From Oscillospiraceae bacterium (lineage in GTDB: Bacteria; Bacillota; Clostridia; Oscillospirales; Oscillospiraceae), in the NCBI GenBank assembly GCA_017512485.1, contig JAFWGE010000029.1, positions 1-64,000 of the forward strand: a stretch of DNA of 64,000 bases, in the 5' to 3' direction. The stretch's first letter is position 1, and each line of letters starts with the position of its first letter. The notes under the pieces are model-generated. The model was given only the letters and a program-made list of their open reading frames with translations, was not told where the DNA came from and ran no database searches. The translations under genes and the position numbers were made by a program. Below are positions 33,746 through 42,118 of the stretch, piece after piece.

Positions 33746-36282
33746 AGCTGCTGATTCTTGACGGGAACAGCCTTGTTAACAGGGCTTTTTACGGCATCAA
33801 TTCCCTGTCCAACAGGGAAGGGTTTCCCACCAACGCTATTTATGGCTTTTTGAATATTTATCTTAAATTGCTGGCGGAGGAAAGGCCGGACGGCGTATGC
33901 GTGGCTTTTGATACGCCAGCGCCTACGTTCCGCAGACAGCGGTACGAGGGATATAAGGCCAGCAGGAAAGGAATGCCGGAAGAACTCGCCATGCAGATGC
34001 CATATCTTAAGCAGGTGCTTGACGCTCTTGGCGTCGCCCGGATGGAACTGGACGGCTGGGAGGCGGACGATATACTTGGTACCGCTGCCCGCGTGTGCTC
34101 CGAAAAGGGAGTACAGTGTATGCTCGTGACCGGGGATCGGGACAGCCTGCAGCTCGTGGACGACCATACGGCGGTCCGGCTCGTGCTTAACAAGGGCAAA
34201 GACAGAACGTACGACCCCGTGAGCTTCAAGGAAGAATATGGTTTTACACCTGAGAAACTCACCGACCTCAAGGCACTTATGGGCGACAGTTCGGACGAGA
34301 TACCCGGCGTTTCCGGGATCGGCGAGAAGACCGCCTTGGATCTGGTGAGACGATTCGGGAGTATAGACGAGATATATCCAGCCGATGATCTCCCCGGGGT
34401 CCGGGACAGGGTAAAACAGCTTCTGCGGACGGGAGAGGAACAGTGCAGACTTTCAAAATGGCTTGCGACCATAGACAGGAACGCCCCCCTCAATTTTGAC
34501 CCGGAGTCGGGATGGTCAGGCAGGGCAGACAGTGAGAAATTACGGGAACTGCTGGAAAAGCTGGAACTTCGCAGTCTCATCTCCAGACTGGTGCCCGAAG
34601 ACACAGCCCGGGGGGAGACGATGGATGCGCCGGAGTGCGTTGTTCTTGACAAGGGCGGCTTTCTCGCATTTACAGAGGGCAGGCAGGGCGTATACTACGA
34701 TATATTCGGCGGCTTCCTCTCCGCCGGAGCCTCAGGGGTCTGGGCGGCAGTCAGGCTGGATGAGGAAGGGACGGCGGAGGCTTTCTTCGCATCCGGAGTG
34801 GCCAAGACGGGCCACGGCATAAAGGATCAGCTTAGGAGATTAGGGATAACTGAAATGCGCGGCATAAAGATGGACACCTCCCTGGCGGCGTACATGGCGG
34901 ATCCATCCCGCAGCAGCTGCTCCCTGGAGAACTGCGCCAGCTCGGAACTGGGTATCGATATTTCCTCGGGAGAACTTCCGGCGGAGCGCAGGGCAGCGCT
35001 CCGGGCACAGTGCGTCCAGATGTTGGAACAGAAGCTCGTTCCCGCAATAGAAGAGGCGGGGATGGGGGACCTTCTGAAGAACATCGAGATCCCTCTTATA
35101 TGGGTGCTGTCTGATATGGAGCAGGCGGGCTTCCTTGTGGACAGACCGGGCCTTGAGAGCTTTGGCGACTGGCTGTCCGCCGCGGTGGAAGCCGAACAGG
35201 AAGCCATATATTCTCTGGCGGGAGAGAGCTTTAATATAAACTCTACAAAGGTCCTGGGGGAGATACTCTTCGATAAGCTGGGACTGCCGGCAGTAAAAAA
35301 GACGAAATCGGGGTACTCCACAGATATTGAAGTGCTGGAAAAACTGGAAGGCCGCCATGAGATCATCTCACACATCATCTATTTCCGCAAACTTACAAAG
35401 CTGAAGGGTACCTACGCCCAGGGGCTCGTAAAGGCGATAGAACCGGACGGACGCATACGGACGAGCTTTAATATGACAGCCACGGCCACTGGCAGGCTGA
35501 GCTCCACGGACCCCAATTTGCAGAATATCCCTGTACGGGGACAACTGGGCAGCGAGGTGCGGAAGTATTTTGTCGCTCCAGAGGGCTGGGTGCTGGTGGA
35601 CGCCGACTATTCCCAGATCGAGCTGAGGATCCTTGCACACATATCCGGGGACGAGAACATGATCTCCTCTTTCAAGAACGGGGAGGACATCCACACTGCC
35701 ACCGCGGCCCAGGTGTTCAATGTGCAGCCCGGTCAGGTGACGCCGCAGATGCGTTCGAGAGCTAAAGCCGTCAATTTTGGCATCGTGTACGGCATATCCG
35801 ATTATGCGCTCAGTCAGGACATAGGTGTTTCCCGCAAAGAGGCGAAGATGTATATGGACTCCTATTTCGAACGTTTCAGCGGAGTTCGCCGATATATGGA
35901 CAACATAAGGGAGAAAGCCGCCCAACTGGGATATGTTTCGACCCTGTACGGAAGACGCAGATATCTTCCGGAACTTAAATCTTCCAACAGGAATATACGG
36001 GAATTCGGACAGAGGGTGGCGCTGAACGCGCCCATACAGGGGACGGCGGCCGATATAATCAAGCTGGCCATGATAGCCGTCCACCGGACTCTGTTGGACG
36101 GAGGTTTCAGGGCTCGGCTGATTCTCCAGGTGCACGACGAACTTATCGTTGAAGCGCCGGCGGAGGAAGCGGAGGCGGTGAAAGAACTGCTGGTCAGGAA
36201 TATGAGCACTGCGGCGGCATTGTCAGTGCCTCTGGTGGCGGACGCCTCCGTCGGCAGTACATGGCTGGAAGCGAAACCATGA
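33742..36282 (+). CDS. polA: DNA polymerase I
   Basis: Repairs gaps and removes RNA primers. The 846-residue protein has the N-terminal 5'-3' exonuclease (FAFDTPAPTFR-like VAFDTP, DADDI-like GWEADDILGT, and VTGDRDSLQLV), a middle domain that has lost the 3'-5' exonuclease acidic residues, as in many Firmicutes, and the polymerase domain with TGRLSSTDPNLQNIPVR, the catalytic DADYSQIELRILAHISGD and VHDELIVEAP. The ATG at 33742 overlaps the cysS stop (ATGA) and has GGAGAAAGG upstream; an ATG at 33730 is less likely. Its own stop overlaps the start of rimI. Confidence 0.96.
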   Translation: MKLLILDGNSLVNRAFYGINSLSNREGFPTNAIYGFLNIYLKLLAEERPDGVCVAFDTPAPTFRRQRYEGYKASRKGMPEELAMQMPYLKQVLDALGVARMELDGWEADDILGTAARVCSEKGVQCMLVTGDRDSLQLVDDHTAVRLVLNKGKDRTYDPVSFKEEYGFTPEKLTDLKALMGDSSDEIPGVSGIGEKTALDLVRRFGSIDEIYPADDLPGVRDRVKQLLRTGEEQCRLSKWLATIDRNAPLNFDPESGWSGRADSEKLRELLEKLELRSLISRLVPEDTARGETMDAPECVVLDKGGFLAFTEGRQGVYYDIFGGFLSAGASGVWAAVRLDEEGTAEAFFASGVAKTGHGIKDQLRRLGITEMRGIKMDTSLAAYMADPSRSSCSLENCASSELGIDISSGELPAERRAALRAQCVQMLEQKLVPAIEEAGMGDLLKNIEIPLIWVLSDMEQAGFLVDRPGLESFGDWLSAAVEAEQEAIYSLAGESFNINSTKVLGEILFDKLGLPAVKKTKSGYSTDIEVLEKLEGRHEIISHIIYFRKLTKLKGTYAQGLVKAIEPDGRIRTSFNMTATATGRLSSTDPNLQNIPVRGQLGSEVRKYFVAPEGWVLVDADYSQIELRILAHISGDENMISSFKNGEDIHTATAAQVFNVQPGQVTPQMRSRAKAVNFGIVYGISDYALSQDIGVSRKEAKMYMDSYFERFSGVRRYMDNIREKAAQLGYVSTLYGRRRYLPELKSSNRNIREFGQRVALNAPIQGTAADIIKLAMIAVHRTLLDGGFRARLILQVHDELIVEAPAEEAEAVKELLVRNMSTAAALSVPLVADASVGSTWLEAKP

Positions 36283-36739
36283 CACTGCATATAAAGACCA
36301 TAGGTCCGGAATGTCTGGACAGGCTGGAGGAACTGGAGAATGTTTGCTTCGGGAACCAGGCCTGGAGCAGGAACTCGCTGGAGTTCTCATTGAACGACCC
36401 GGTCCAGACCTGGTTCGGGTGCTTCTGTGAAGGACAACTGGCGGGATACGCCGGAGTGCAGTGCGCGGGCGGCGCCGGATATATAGGGAATGTGGCTGTA
36501 GACCCGGATTTCAGAAGAATGGGAGCGGGTAAAAGTCTGCTGGCGGCTATAGACGCACTGGGGCAGAGAGATCGCTTGAAGAGGTCACTCTCGAGGTGAG
36601 GCAGAGCAACGCCGCGGCCATCGCCCTTTACGAGGGGGCGGGGTACTTCCGGGTGGGCCTCAGGAACGGATATTATGACGATCCCAGGGAAGCGGCCGTG
36701 CTGATGACAAAATATTATGCGGGGAGAGATGAGAAATGA
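36279..36739 (+). pseudogene. rimI: ribosomal protein N-acetyltransferase RimI, broken by a 1-nt frameshift
   Basis: The GNAT fold begins normally (TLHIKTIGPECLDRLEELEN) and has the acetyl-CoA loop RRMGAGKSLL. Read straight, the frame ends at 36599 with a nonsense tail. Shifting by one base in the GGGG run near 36560-36563 restores GAERSLEEVTLEVRQSNAAA and then IALYEGAGYFRVGLRNGYYDDP, the expected end of RimI. It terminates with TGA at 36737-36739, overlapping the tsaD ATG as ATGA like the other junctions here. One G therefore seems to be missing. Intact, the protein would be about 153 residues and acetylate S18 and possibly other proteins. Start ATG 36279 overlaps the polA stop. Confidence 0.85.
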
Positions 36740-37737
36740 TCATCCTTGCGGTGGAGAGTTCCTGTGACGAGACCGCCGTTTCGGTAAGCAGGGACGGCAG
36801 GACGATACTCAGCGACGAGGTCCTGTCCCAGGCTGATCTGCACGCGGTTTACGGCGGGGTCGTGCCGGAGATCGCCTCCAGAAAACATATCGAATCTGTC
36901 GCCGCTCTGGCGGAAATGGCAGTAAAAAAAGCCGGGATATCCCGGAGCGAGATAAATGCGGTGGCTGCAACTTATGCCCCCGGGCTTATAGGCGCCGTGT
37001 TGGTGGGGCTCAGCTTTGCCAAGGGCGCGGCATATGCCCTGGGAGTGCCCCTCATAGCTGTTCACCATATGCGAGGACACATTGCGGCAAATTACGTGGC
37101 GTTCCCGGAACTGGAGCCGCCCTTTATCGCCCTTGTCGTGTCCGGTGGTCACAGCTTTATAGCGGACGTTACCGGATACACTGAAATGCGAATCATGGGG
37201 ACAACCAGGGATGACGCTGCCGGAGAGTGTTTCGACAAATGTGCCAGGGTCCTGGGGCTTCCGTATCCGGGCGGAGCTGCGATGGACAAGCTGTCCCAGG
37301 GGGGAAATGACAAAAAATACCTCCTGCCAAGAGCAAACGTGGCGGGCAACAGGCTGGATATGTCGTTTTCCGGATTGAAGACAGCCGTGATCAACCTGGT
37401 CCATAACGCCGAACAAAAGGGGGAAGAAATAGACCGCCCGGGGCTGGCGGCGTCTTTTGCCGCTGCCGTAAGTGATGAACTTATCTCCCGCACGATGGAT
37501 GCAGCAGCACAGGCGGGACGTGACCGGATCTGCGTATGCGGCGGCGTTGCGGCCAACAGCCGCGTAAGGAAGGATCTGGCCGACGCGTGCCGGAAGAACG
37601 GCTATACGCTTTTCGCCCCCCCTCTTAAGCTGTGCGGAGACAACGCTGCAATGATCGCGTGTCAGGCGTACTACGAATACCTTGCCGGCAATACGGCGGA
37701 ACTGGATGTAAACGGTTTTGCCAATATGGAAATATAA
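36736..37737 (+). CDS. tsaD: tRNA N6-adenosine threonylcarbamoyltransferase
   Basis: TsaD transfers the threonylcarbamoyl group to A37 of ANN-reading tRNAs (t6A), working with TsaB and TsaE. The 333-residue protein has the ASKHA ATPase start VESSCDETAVSV (6-17), the iron ligands in VHHMRGHIAAN (about 113-123), LVVSGGHS (about 133-140), DDAAGECFDKCARVLGL (about 159-175), GGVAANSRVR (about 271-280) and the late metal Asp in CGDNAAMIA (about 301-309). GGGAGAG precedes the ATG. tsaB and tsaE, often adjacent, are not in this window. It closes the operon before a strong terminator. Confidence 0.96.
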   Translation: MIILAVESSCDETAVSVSRDGRTILSDEVLSQADLHAVYGGVVPEIASRKHIESVAALAEMAVKKAGISRSEINAVAATYAPGLIGAVLVGLSFAKGAAYALGVPLIAVHHMRGHIAANYVAFPELEPPFIALVVSGGHSFIADVTGYTEMRIMGTTRDDAAGECFDKCARVLGLPYPGGAAMDKLSQGGNDKKYLLPRANVAGNRLDMSFSGLKTAVINLVHNAEQKGEEIDRPGLAASFAAAVSDELISRTMDAAAQAGRDRICVCGGVAANSRVRKDLADACRKNGYTLFAPPLKLCGDNAAMIACQAYYEYLAGNTAELDVNGFANMEI

Positions 37738-37755
37738 CAGAGTGCGATCAGATAA

Positions 37756-37800
37756 TAACCGGGGCCTGACAGAACGGAAGTTCTGTCGGACCCCGGTTTT
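37756..37800 (+). terminator. terminator of the cysS-polA-rimI-tsaD operon
   Basis: AACCGGGGcCTGACAGAAC pairs with GTTCTGTCgGACCCCGGTT around a 4-nt loop, followed by TT. Confidence 0.88.
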
Positions 37801-37902
37801 GAACTCCAGATCCGGGACCTGTTAGAGTCCCGTGATGAAAGACTGAGGATGGAGCAGGAAATACGGGCTGATCCTGAACGGACCGGCGGCAACGGGGGCG
37901 CA

Positions 37903-38958
37903 TTACTGCATCCCTCTGGAGAGCTGCTTCCTTCTGAGGAAGTTGACTGTGCCGTCCTGCATTTTGTCGAGGCTGTCCAACATTTTCCCGGTGCCATAGG
38001 CCACGCAGGAGATGGCGTCATCTGCTACGCGTGTCTGTATGCCCACGCGGGCTTCGATCACTTTGTCCATGCCCCATATCAGGCTTCCTCCGCCGGTGAG
38101 AACAATGCCGTTTGAGGAGATATCCCCCACCAACTCCGGCGGGGTGCGTTCCAGCACGCCGTGTATAGCGTCAAAGATCCTGTTGCATACCTCCTCGAAG
38201 GCGGTTATCGTCTCTTCCGAGGTGAGGGTTATCACCCTGGGAAGCCCGGTCAGCATGCAGCGGCCTTTCACTTCGCAGCTAAGCTCTTTGGGGCGTGGGA
38301 ACACACAGCCAATGGACGTTTTTACGGCTTCTGCCGTCTGTTCCCCTATAAGGACGTTATGCTTGCGCTTGACGTATTTAATAAGGGCTTCATTGAAAGC
38401 GTCGCCCGCCACCTTGATGGATGCGTCTTCAACGATGGAATTGAGGCTCAGAACGGCAATATCCGTGGTGCCGCCGCCTATATCCACCACCATGTGACCG
38501 TCCGGATGGGATATATCCATGCCGGCGCCTATGCTGGCGGCGAGGGGCTCTTCAATAAGGTACACACGTCTGGCTCCTGCCTGTATCCCGGCGTCTATGA
38601 CGGCCCTCTCTTCAACCTCGGTGATGCCGCCTGGCACGCATATGAGTACTCTGGGTTTGAAAAATCTGAACCCGGTCACGCGGCGGATGTACTCCCTGAG
38701 CATACGCTCCGTCATTTCGTAATCCGATATGACGCCATCCCTCAATGGGCGTATGGTCACCACGCTGCCCGGCGTACGGCCCAGCATCTTCTGGGCCTCC
38801 TCGCCTATTTTTAGCAGACGGCCGGTGGATTTGTCCAGTGCTACGATGGAAGGCTCCCTGAGGACTATGCCCTTATCCTGTACGTATACAAGGATAGACG
38901 CCGTGCCCAGGTCTATGGCGATATCCTTTGTGATCTTGATATTTGAGAAATCAAACAT
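37903..38958 (-). CDS. mreB: MreB/Mbl-family bacterial actin
   Basis: A 351-residue actin-like ATPase that forms filaments under the membrane and guides cell-wall elongation. The phosphate-1 loop IDLGTASILVYV (about 14-25), GGITEVEERAVIDAG (about 109-123), phosphate-2 DIGGGTTDIAV (about 158-168) and the adenosine motif IVLTGGGSLIWG (about 285-296) are intact. It is closer to Mbl than to MreB in the KGIVLREPS segment, so it may be the mbl-type paralogue. It is not followed by mreC and mreD. The frame opens at 39000, but ATG 38958 follows AAGGATG and starts at the family N-terminus. Confidence 0.92.
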   Translation of the reverse strand: MFDFSNIKITKDIAIDLGTASILVYVQDKGIVLREPSIVALDKSTGRLLKIGEEAQKMLGRTPGSVVTIRPLRDGVISDYEMTERMLREYIRRVTGFRFFKPRVLICVPGGITEVEERAVIDAGIQAGARRVYLIEEPLAASIGAGMDISHPDGHMVVDIGGGTTDIAVLSLNSIVEDASIKVAGDAFNEALIKYVKRKHNVLIGEQTAEAVKTSIGCVFPRPKELSCEVKGRCMLTGLPRVITLTSEETITAFEEVCNRIFDAIHGVLERTPPELVGDISSNGIVLTGGGSLIWGMDKVIEARVGIQTRVADDAISCVAYGTGKMLDSLDKMQDGTVNFLRRKQLSRGMQ

Positions 38959-39097
38959 GGGAATACATCCTTTATATGTTCTGAGCGCCGGGCGCTCCAC
39001 TTATCATGGCTGTCGTGGGGAGTGATCCCGAGGCGGATGAACGCGGCCCGGGATATATATTATAACAGAATACCGCGGAGGATGGAACACAGAACAA

Positions 39098-39742
39098 TCA
39101 GTCCCTGGCCGCGGAAACAGCAAATATTACTCGAACGCCGGCTTTTTTGAGTACTCCGGAAGCGGCGGCTACTGTACTGCCGGTGGTTATGATGTCATCA
39201 ACGAGCAATACAGAAGCGTCCTTTGCCTGAAAAGGCGAGATGGCGCGGAAAACGCCGGAAAGGTTTGTCAGGCGTTCTTTGCGGCTGAGGGAAGATTGAG
39301 GCCTGACGTCTTTGATCTTCTCCAAAAGCGGGGCACACGGAATGTTCAGTTCCTTCGAAAGCTCTTCCGCGAGGCATCTGGCCTGGTCATAGCCTCTTTT
39401 TCGAAGACGGGCCCTGCTGAGAGGGACCCAGGTAATACAGTCTATACGACCTTTTATGTCGCTCCTGACGCTGTCCGCCATGGCCCGGGCGAAAAAACGG
39501 GCATAGCCTTTCCTGCGTGAGAACTTGAAACGAAGGAGAGCGCTTCGGACAGCCCCGGCATAATGATACGGTGCACAGGCCGCAGAGCATGAAGGCGCGG
39601 CCGGAATGCTGAAGTGTCCGCTTCGGGGGAGTGCGGCGCTGCATCTGGAACAGCTGCCGTACTCGTTTATATCGGAGACTTTTCGGCAGAAAATGCATTT
39701 GGGAGGAAACAGACGGTCCAGGAGCCGTGTGGCCGGATCCAT
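39098..39742 (-). CDS. comF: ComF family protein (phosphoribosyltransferase-like)
   Basis: A 214-residue ComF/GntX family protein linked to DNA uptake during transformation. An N-terminal zinc ribbon is formed by Cys16/Cys19 (CIFC) and Cys31/Cys34 (CSRC). The C-terminal part is a PRTase fold with RLRKRGYDQARCLAEELS and the PRPP-binding loop VLLVDDIITTGST (about 179-191). The start overlaps the recD2 stop, so the two are coupled. In competent bacteria ComF helps load imported single strands together with the helicases; no other late competence genes are present here. Confidence 0.9.
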   Translation of the reverse strand: MDPATRLLDRLFPPKCIFCRKVSDINEYGSCSRCSAALPRSGHFSIPAAPSCSAACAPYHYAGAVRSALLRFKFSRRKGYARFFARAMADSVRSDIKGRIDCITWVPLSRARLRKRGYDQARCLAEELSKELNIPCAPLLEKIKDVRPQSSLSRKERLTNLSGVFRAISPFQAKDASVLLVDDIITTGSTVAAASGVLKKAGVRVIFAVSAARD

Positions 39743-41946
39743 CAGAGGCTTCCTTCCGCCAGACGGGCGCGCAGTCCGCTGTACCTGTTCCTCTGCTTGT
39801 CGTTTTCACACATACGGGCGATGGCGCGTTCATCTCCCGCTATTACAAGCAGCTCTTTCGCACGGGTCACACCGGTATAAAACAGACTTCGTATCTCAAG
39901 CGGCTTCGGCACCGCGCATACTGCAAAGACTACGGCGGTGAACTCGCTGCCCTGGGCTTTATGTACGGTTATAGCCCAGGCTGGTTCAAGATCGGGCAGG
40001 TCATCCATGGTGTATTCCACGCAGTGGTCGTCAAAATCTACGATAACGGTTTCGGAAAACAGATCAATGCTTTTTACTGTGCCGATATCTCCGTTGAACA
40101 CGCCGGAACCCGGTATGCCGGGACCGTCGGAGAGCCATATCAGGTCGTAATTGTTTCGTATCTGCATTACCCTGTCTCCCACGCGGAAGATGCTGTTGGG
40201 CTGGCGCAGCTCCGCCTTGCCCTGAGACGGGGGATTGAGGGCGTCGCGCAGCATGGAGTTCAGCATCACGCTGCCGCACGGCCCTTTTCGGGTGGGGGTG
40301 ATGAGCTGTATCTGCTGAAGCGGTATCCCCATTTTTTCCGGCAGGCGGGAAGCAAACAGTTCCACACAGGTCCTTGCAGCGTCCTCGGGGTCGTTCCTGG
40401 GAAGGATGAACAGGTCTGAACCCATGCGCCGCTGGGGCGGTTCCCCGGAACAGATGCCGTGCGCGGCTTTTACGATGCCGCTGTCCTGGGCCTGGCGGAA
40501 CACCCTGGAAAGACGCACGCAGTTTATGCTCTCACTGCGGATCACGTCACTCAACAGACGGCCGGGTCCTACGGAGGGGAGCTGATCCGGGTCTCCTATC
40601 ATTATCATGCGGCAGCCCTCCGGCAATGCTTTCAGAAGAGCCGCCATAAGCTCTATATCGACCATAGACGTCTCGTCCATGATCACCGCGTCGGCGTCCA
40701 GAGTGTTTCCGGAGCCCTTTATGAATACCGTCTCATCTCCGATGCCGGATTGTGCCTGAAGCAGACGATGGACCGTGTATGCGTCGTATCCGGTCAGCTC
40801 ACTCATCCTTTTGGCAGCCCTGCCGGTGGGGGCGGTGAGAAACACCCGCATGCTCATCCGCCTGAAAAGCTCTATTATGCCTTTTATCGCGGTAGTCTTA
40901 CCGGTACCGGGACCCCCGGTAATAAGGATAACGTTTGAGACGGCTGCCGCTTTGATGGCGTCAAGCTGCTCTTTCGCGTATTCTATCCCGAGGCTGGTCT
41001 GGATTTCTTCCAGCATCCTGCTCAGCCCGGGAGGCGGAGGCTGGATAGTCCCCGCCATACTCAGCAGCCTGCCGGCTGCATAGGACTCGGCGTCGTACAA
41101 GGAGGGAAGATAGCACGCGTGTTCCCCGGCTACGTCGTCGGCCATGATGTACTCATTCTCAATAAGGAGATCGAGGCATGAGGATATTAGTTCCTGACTG
41201 ACTCCTATCAGTTCTGAGGAGGCTGTGATAAGTTTCCCTCTGGGCAGGAACACATGTCCGTTGGACAAATTGTGCCTGAGAACGAAAAGAAGCGCGCCGG
41301 ACGCCCTTCTGGGATCGGTCTCGCTGAGACCCAGGGACAAAGCGAAATCGTCCACAGGGCCGAAAGGTGCGGCAAACTGGGGATAAAGCAGGATATAGGG
41401 GTCGGCTCTTATGGCGTCTCCCGCGGACTCGCCGTAAACACTGTAAAGCTTCACCGACAGTGTCGGCGAGAGCCCGTGAGAGGACAGCATCTGGGATAGG
41501 AGCCGTAATCCCGCCTGCCTTCTGAATGCCCGGCCGAATTGCCTCGCCTTATCAGCGCTGATGCCTTTGATGGCTGTCAGACGTTGGGGGTCGTTTTCTA
41601 ATATATCCAAAGAGTTCTCGCCGAACATGTCGACAATGCTTTCAGCCGTCTTTGCGCCTATCCCGCGGATCGCCCCGCTGGACAGATATGCCAGTATATC
41701 GGAACGCGCGGAGGGCACGGAACGCTCCACATATTCAGCCTTGAACTGCTGACCGTAGGTGGCGTGGTTCGTCCAGCGCCCCTGAAGCAGAAGGTTTTCG
41801 CCTGCGGCGGCCAGGGGTATAGTCCCAACGGCAGTGACTTCACTTCCGTCGCAGTCCAAAAGGACAACGGCATAACCGTTTTCCGGGTTGCGGTACGTGA
41901 CCCTTTTGATAACTCCCTCTATGGACTCGAATATATCTTCGACCAT
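39742..41946 (-). CDS. recD2: ATP-dependent RecD2-like DNA helicase
   Basis: A 734-residue superfamily-1B helicase that unwinds 5'-3'. The N-terminal extension with the OB fold and helix-hairpin-helix (GIGAKTAESIV, IKGISADKA) distinguishes RecD2 from RecD of RecBCD. Walker A is GGPGTGKTTA (about 343-352), Walker B MDETSMVD, motif III IGDPDQLPSVGPG, and the C-terminal motifs are TVHKAQGSE and YTGVTRAKELL. ATG 41946 has GGAGGGAG about 10 nt upstream. It forms an operon with comF. The 172-nt gap to glnS contains a small dyad (GCCGGGA...TCCCGGC, about 41991-42015). Confidence 0.95.
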   Translation of the reverse strand: MVEDIFESIEGVIKRVTYRNPENGYAVVLLDCDGSEVTAVGTIPLAAAGENLLLQGRWTNHATYGQQFKAEYVERSVPSARSDILAYLSSGAIRGIGAKTAESIVDMFGENSLDILENDPQRLTAIKGISADKARQFGRAFRRQAGLRLLSQMLSSHGLSPTLSVKLYSVYGESAGDAIRADPYILLYPQFAAPFGPVDDFALSLGLSETDPRRASGALLFVLRHNLSNGHVFLPRGKLITASSELIGVSQELISSCLDLLIENEYIMADDVAGEHACYLPSLYDAESYAAGRLLSMAGTIQPPPPGLSRMLEEIQTSLGIEYAKEQLDAIKAAAVSNVILITGGPGTGKTTAIKGIIELFRRMSMRVFLTAPTGRAAKRMSELTGYDAYTVHRLLQAQSGIGDETVFIKGSGNTLDADAVIMDETSMVDIELMAALLKALPEGCRMIMIGDPDQLPSVGPGRLLSDVIRSESINCVRLSRVFRQAQDSGIVKAAHGICSGEPPQRRMGSDLFILPRNDPEDAARTCVELFASRLPEKMGIPLQQIQLITPTRKGPCGSVMLNSMLRDALNPPSQGKAELRQPNSIFRVGDRVMQIRNNYDLIWLSDGPGIPGSGVFNGDIGTVKSIDLFSETVIVDFDDHCVEYTMDDLPDLEPAWAITVHKAQGSEFTAVVFAVCAVPKPLEIRSLFYTGVTRAKELLVIAGDERAIARMCENDKQRNRYSGLRARLAEGSL

Positions 41947-42118
41947 AATCGTTCTGCTCCCTCCGGGACGGTATAGGGTGAGACCTTTTGCCGGGAATGC
42001 GGGCGTATCCCGGCGGAACCATAATAATATCCGTAATCCATTCCCACATCCGTGAGGACGATACTGGCTACTGGCGAAGAGGAAACTCGATCACGGCACA
42101 GGCGTGGAGAGTGACGCG

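Noticed and set aside
39631..40419. 262-codon open frame on the plus strand
   Set aside because: Antisense to recD2 and comF, which have full motif sets.
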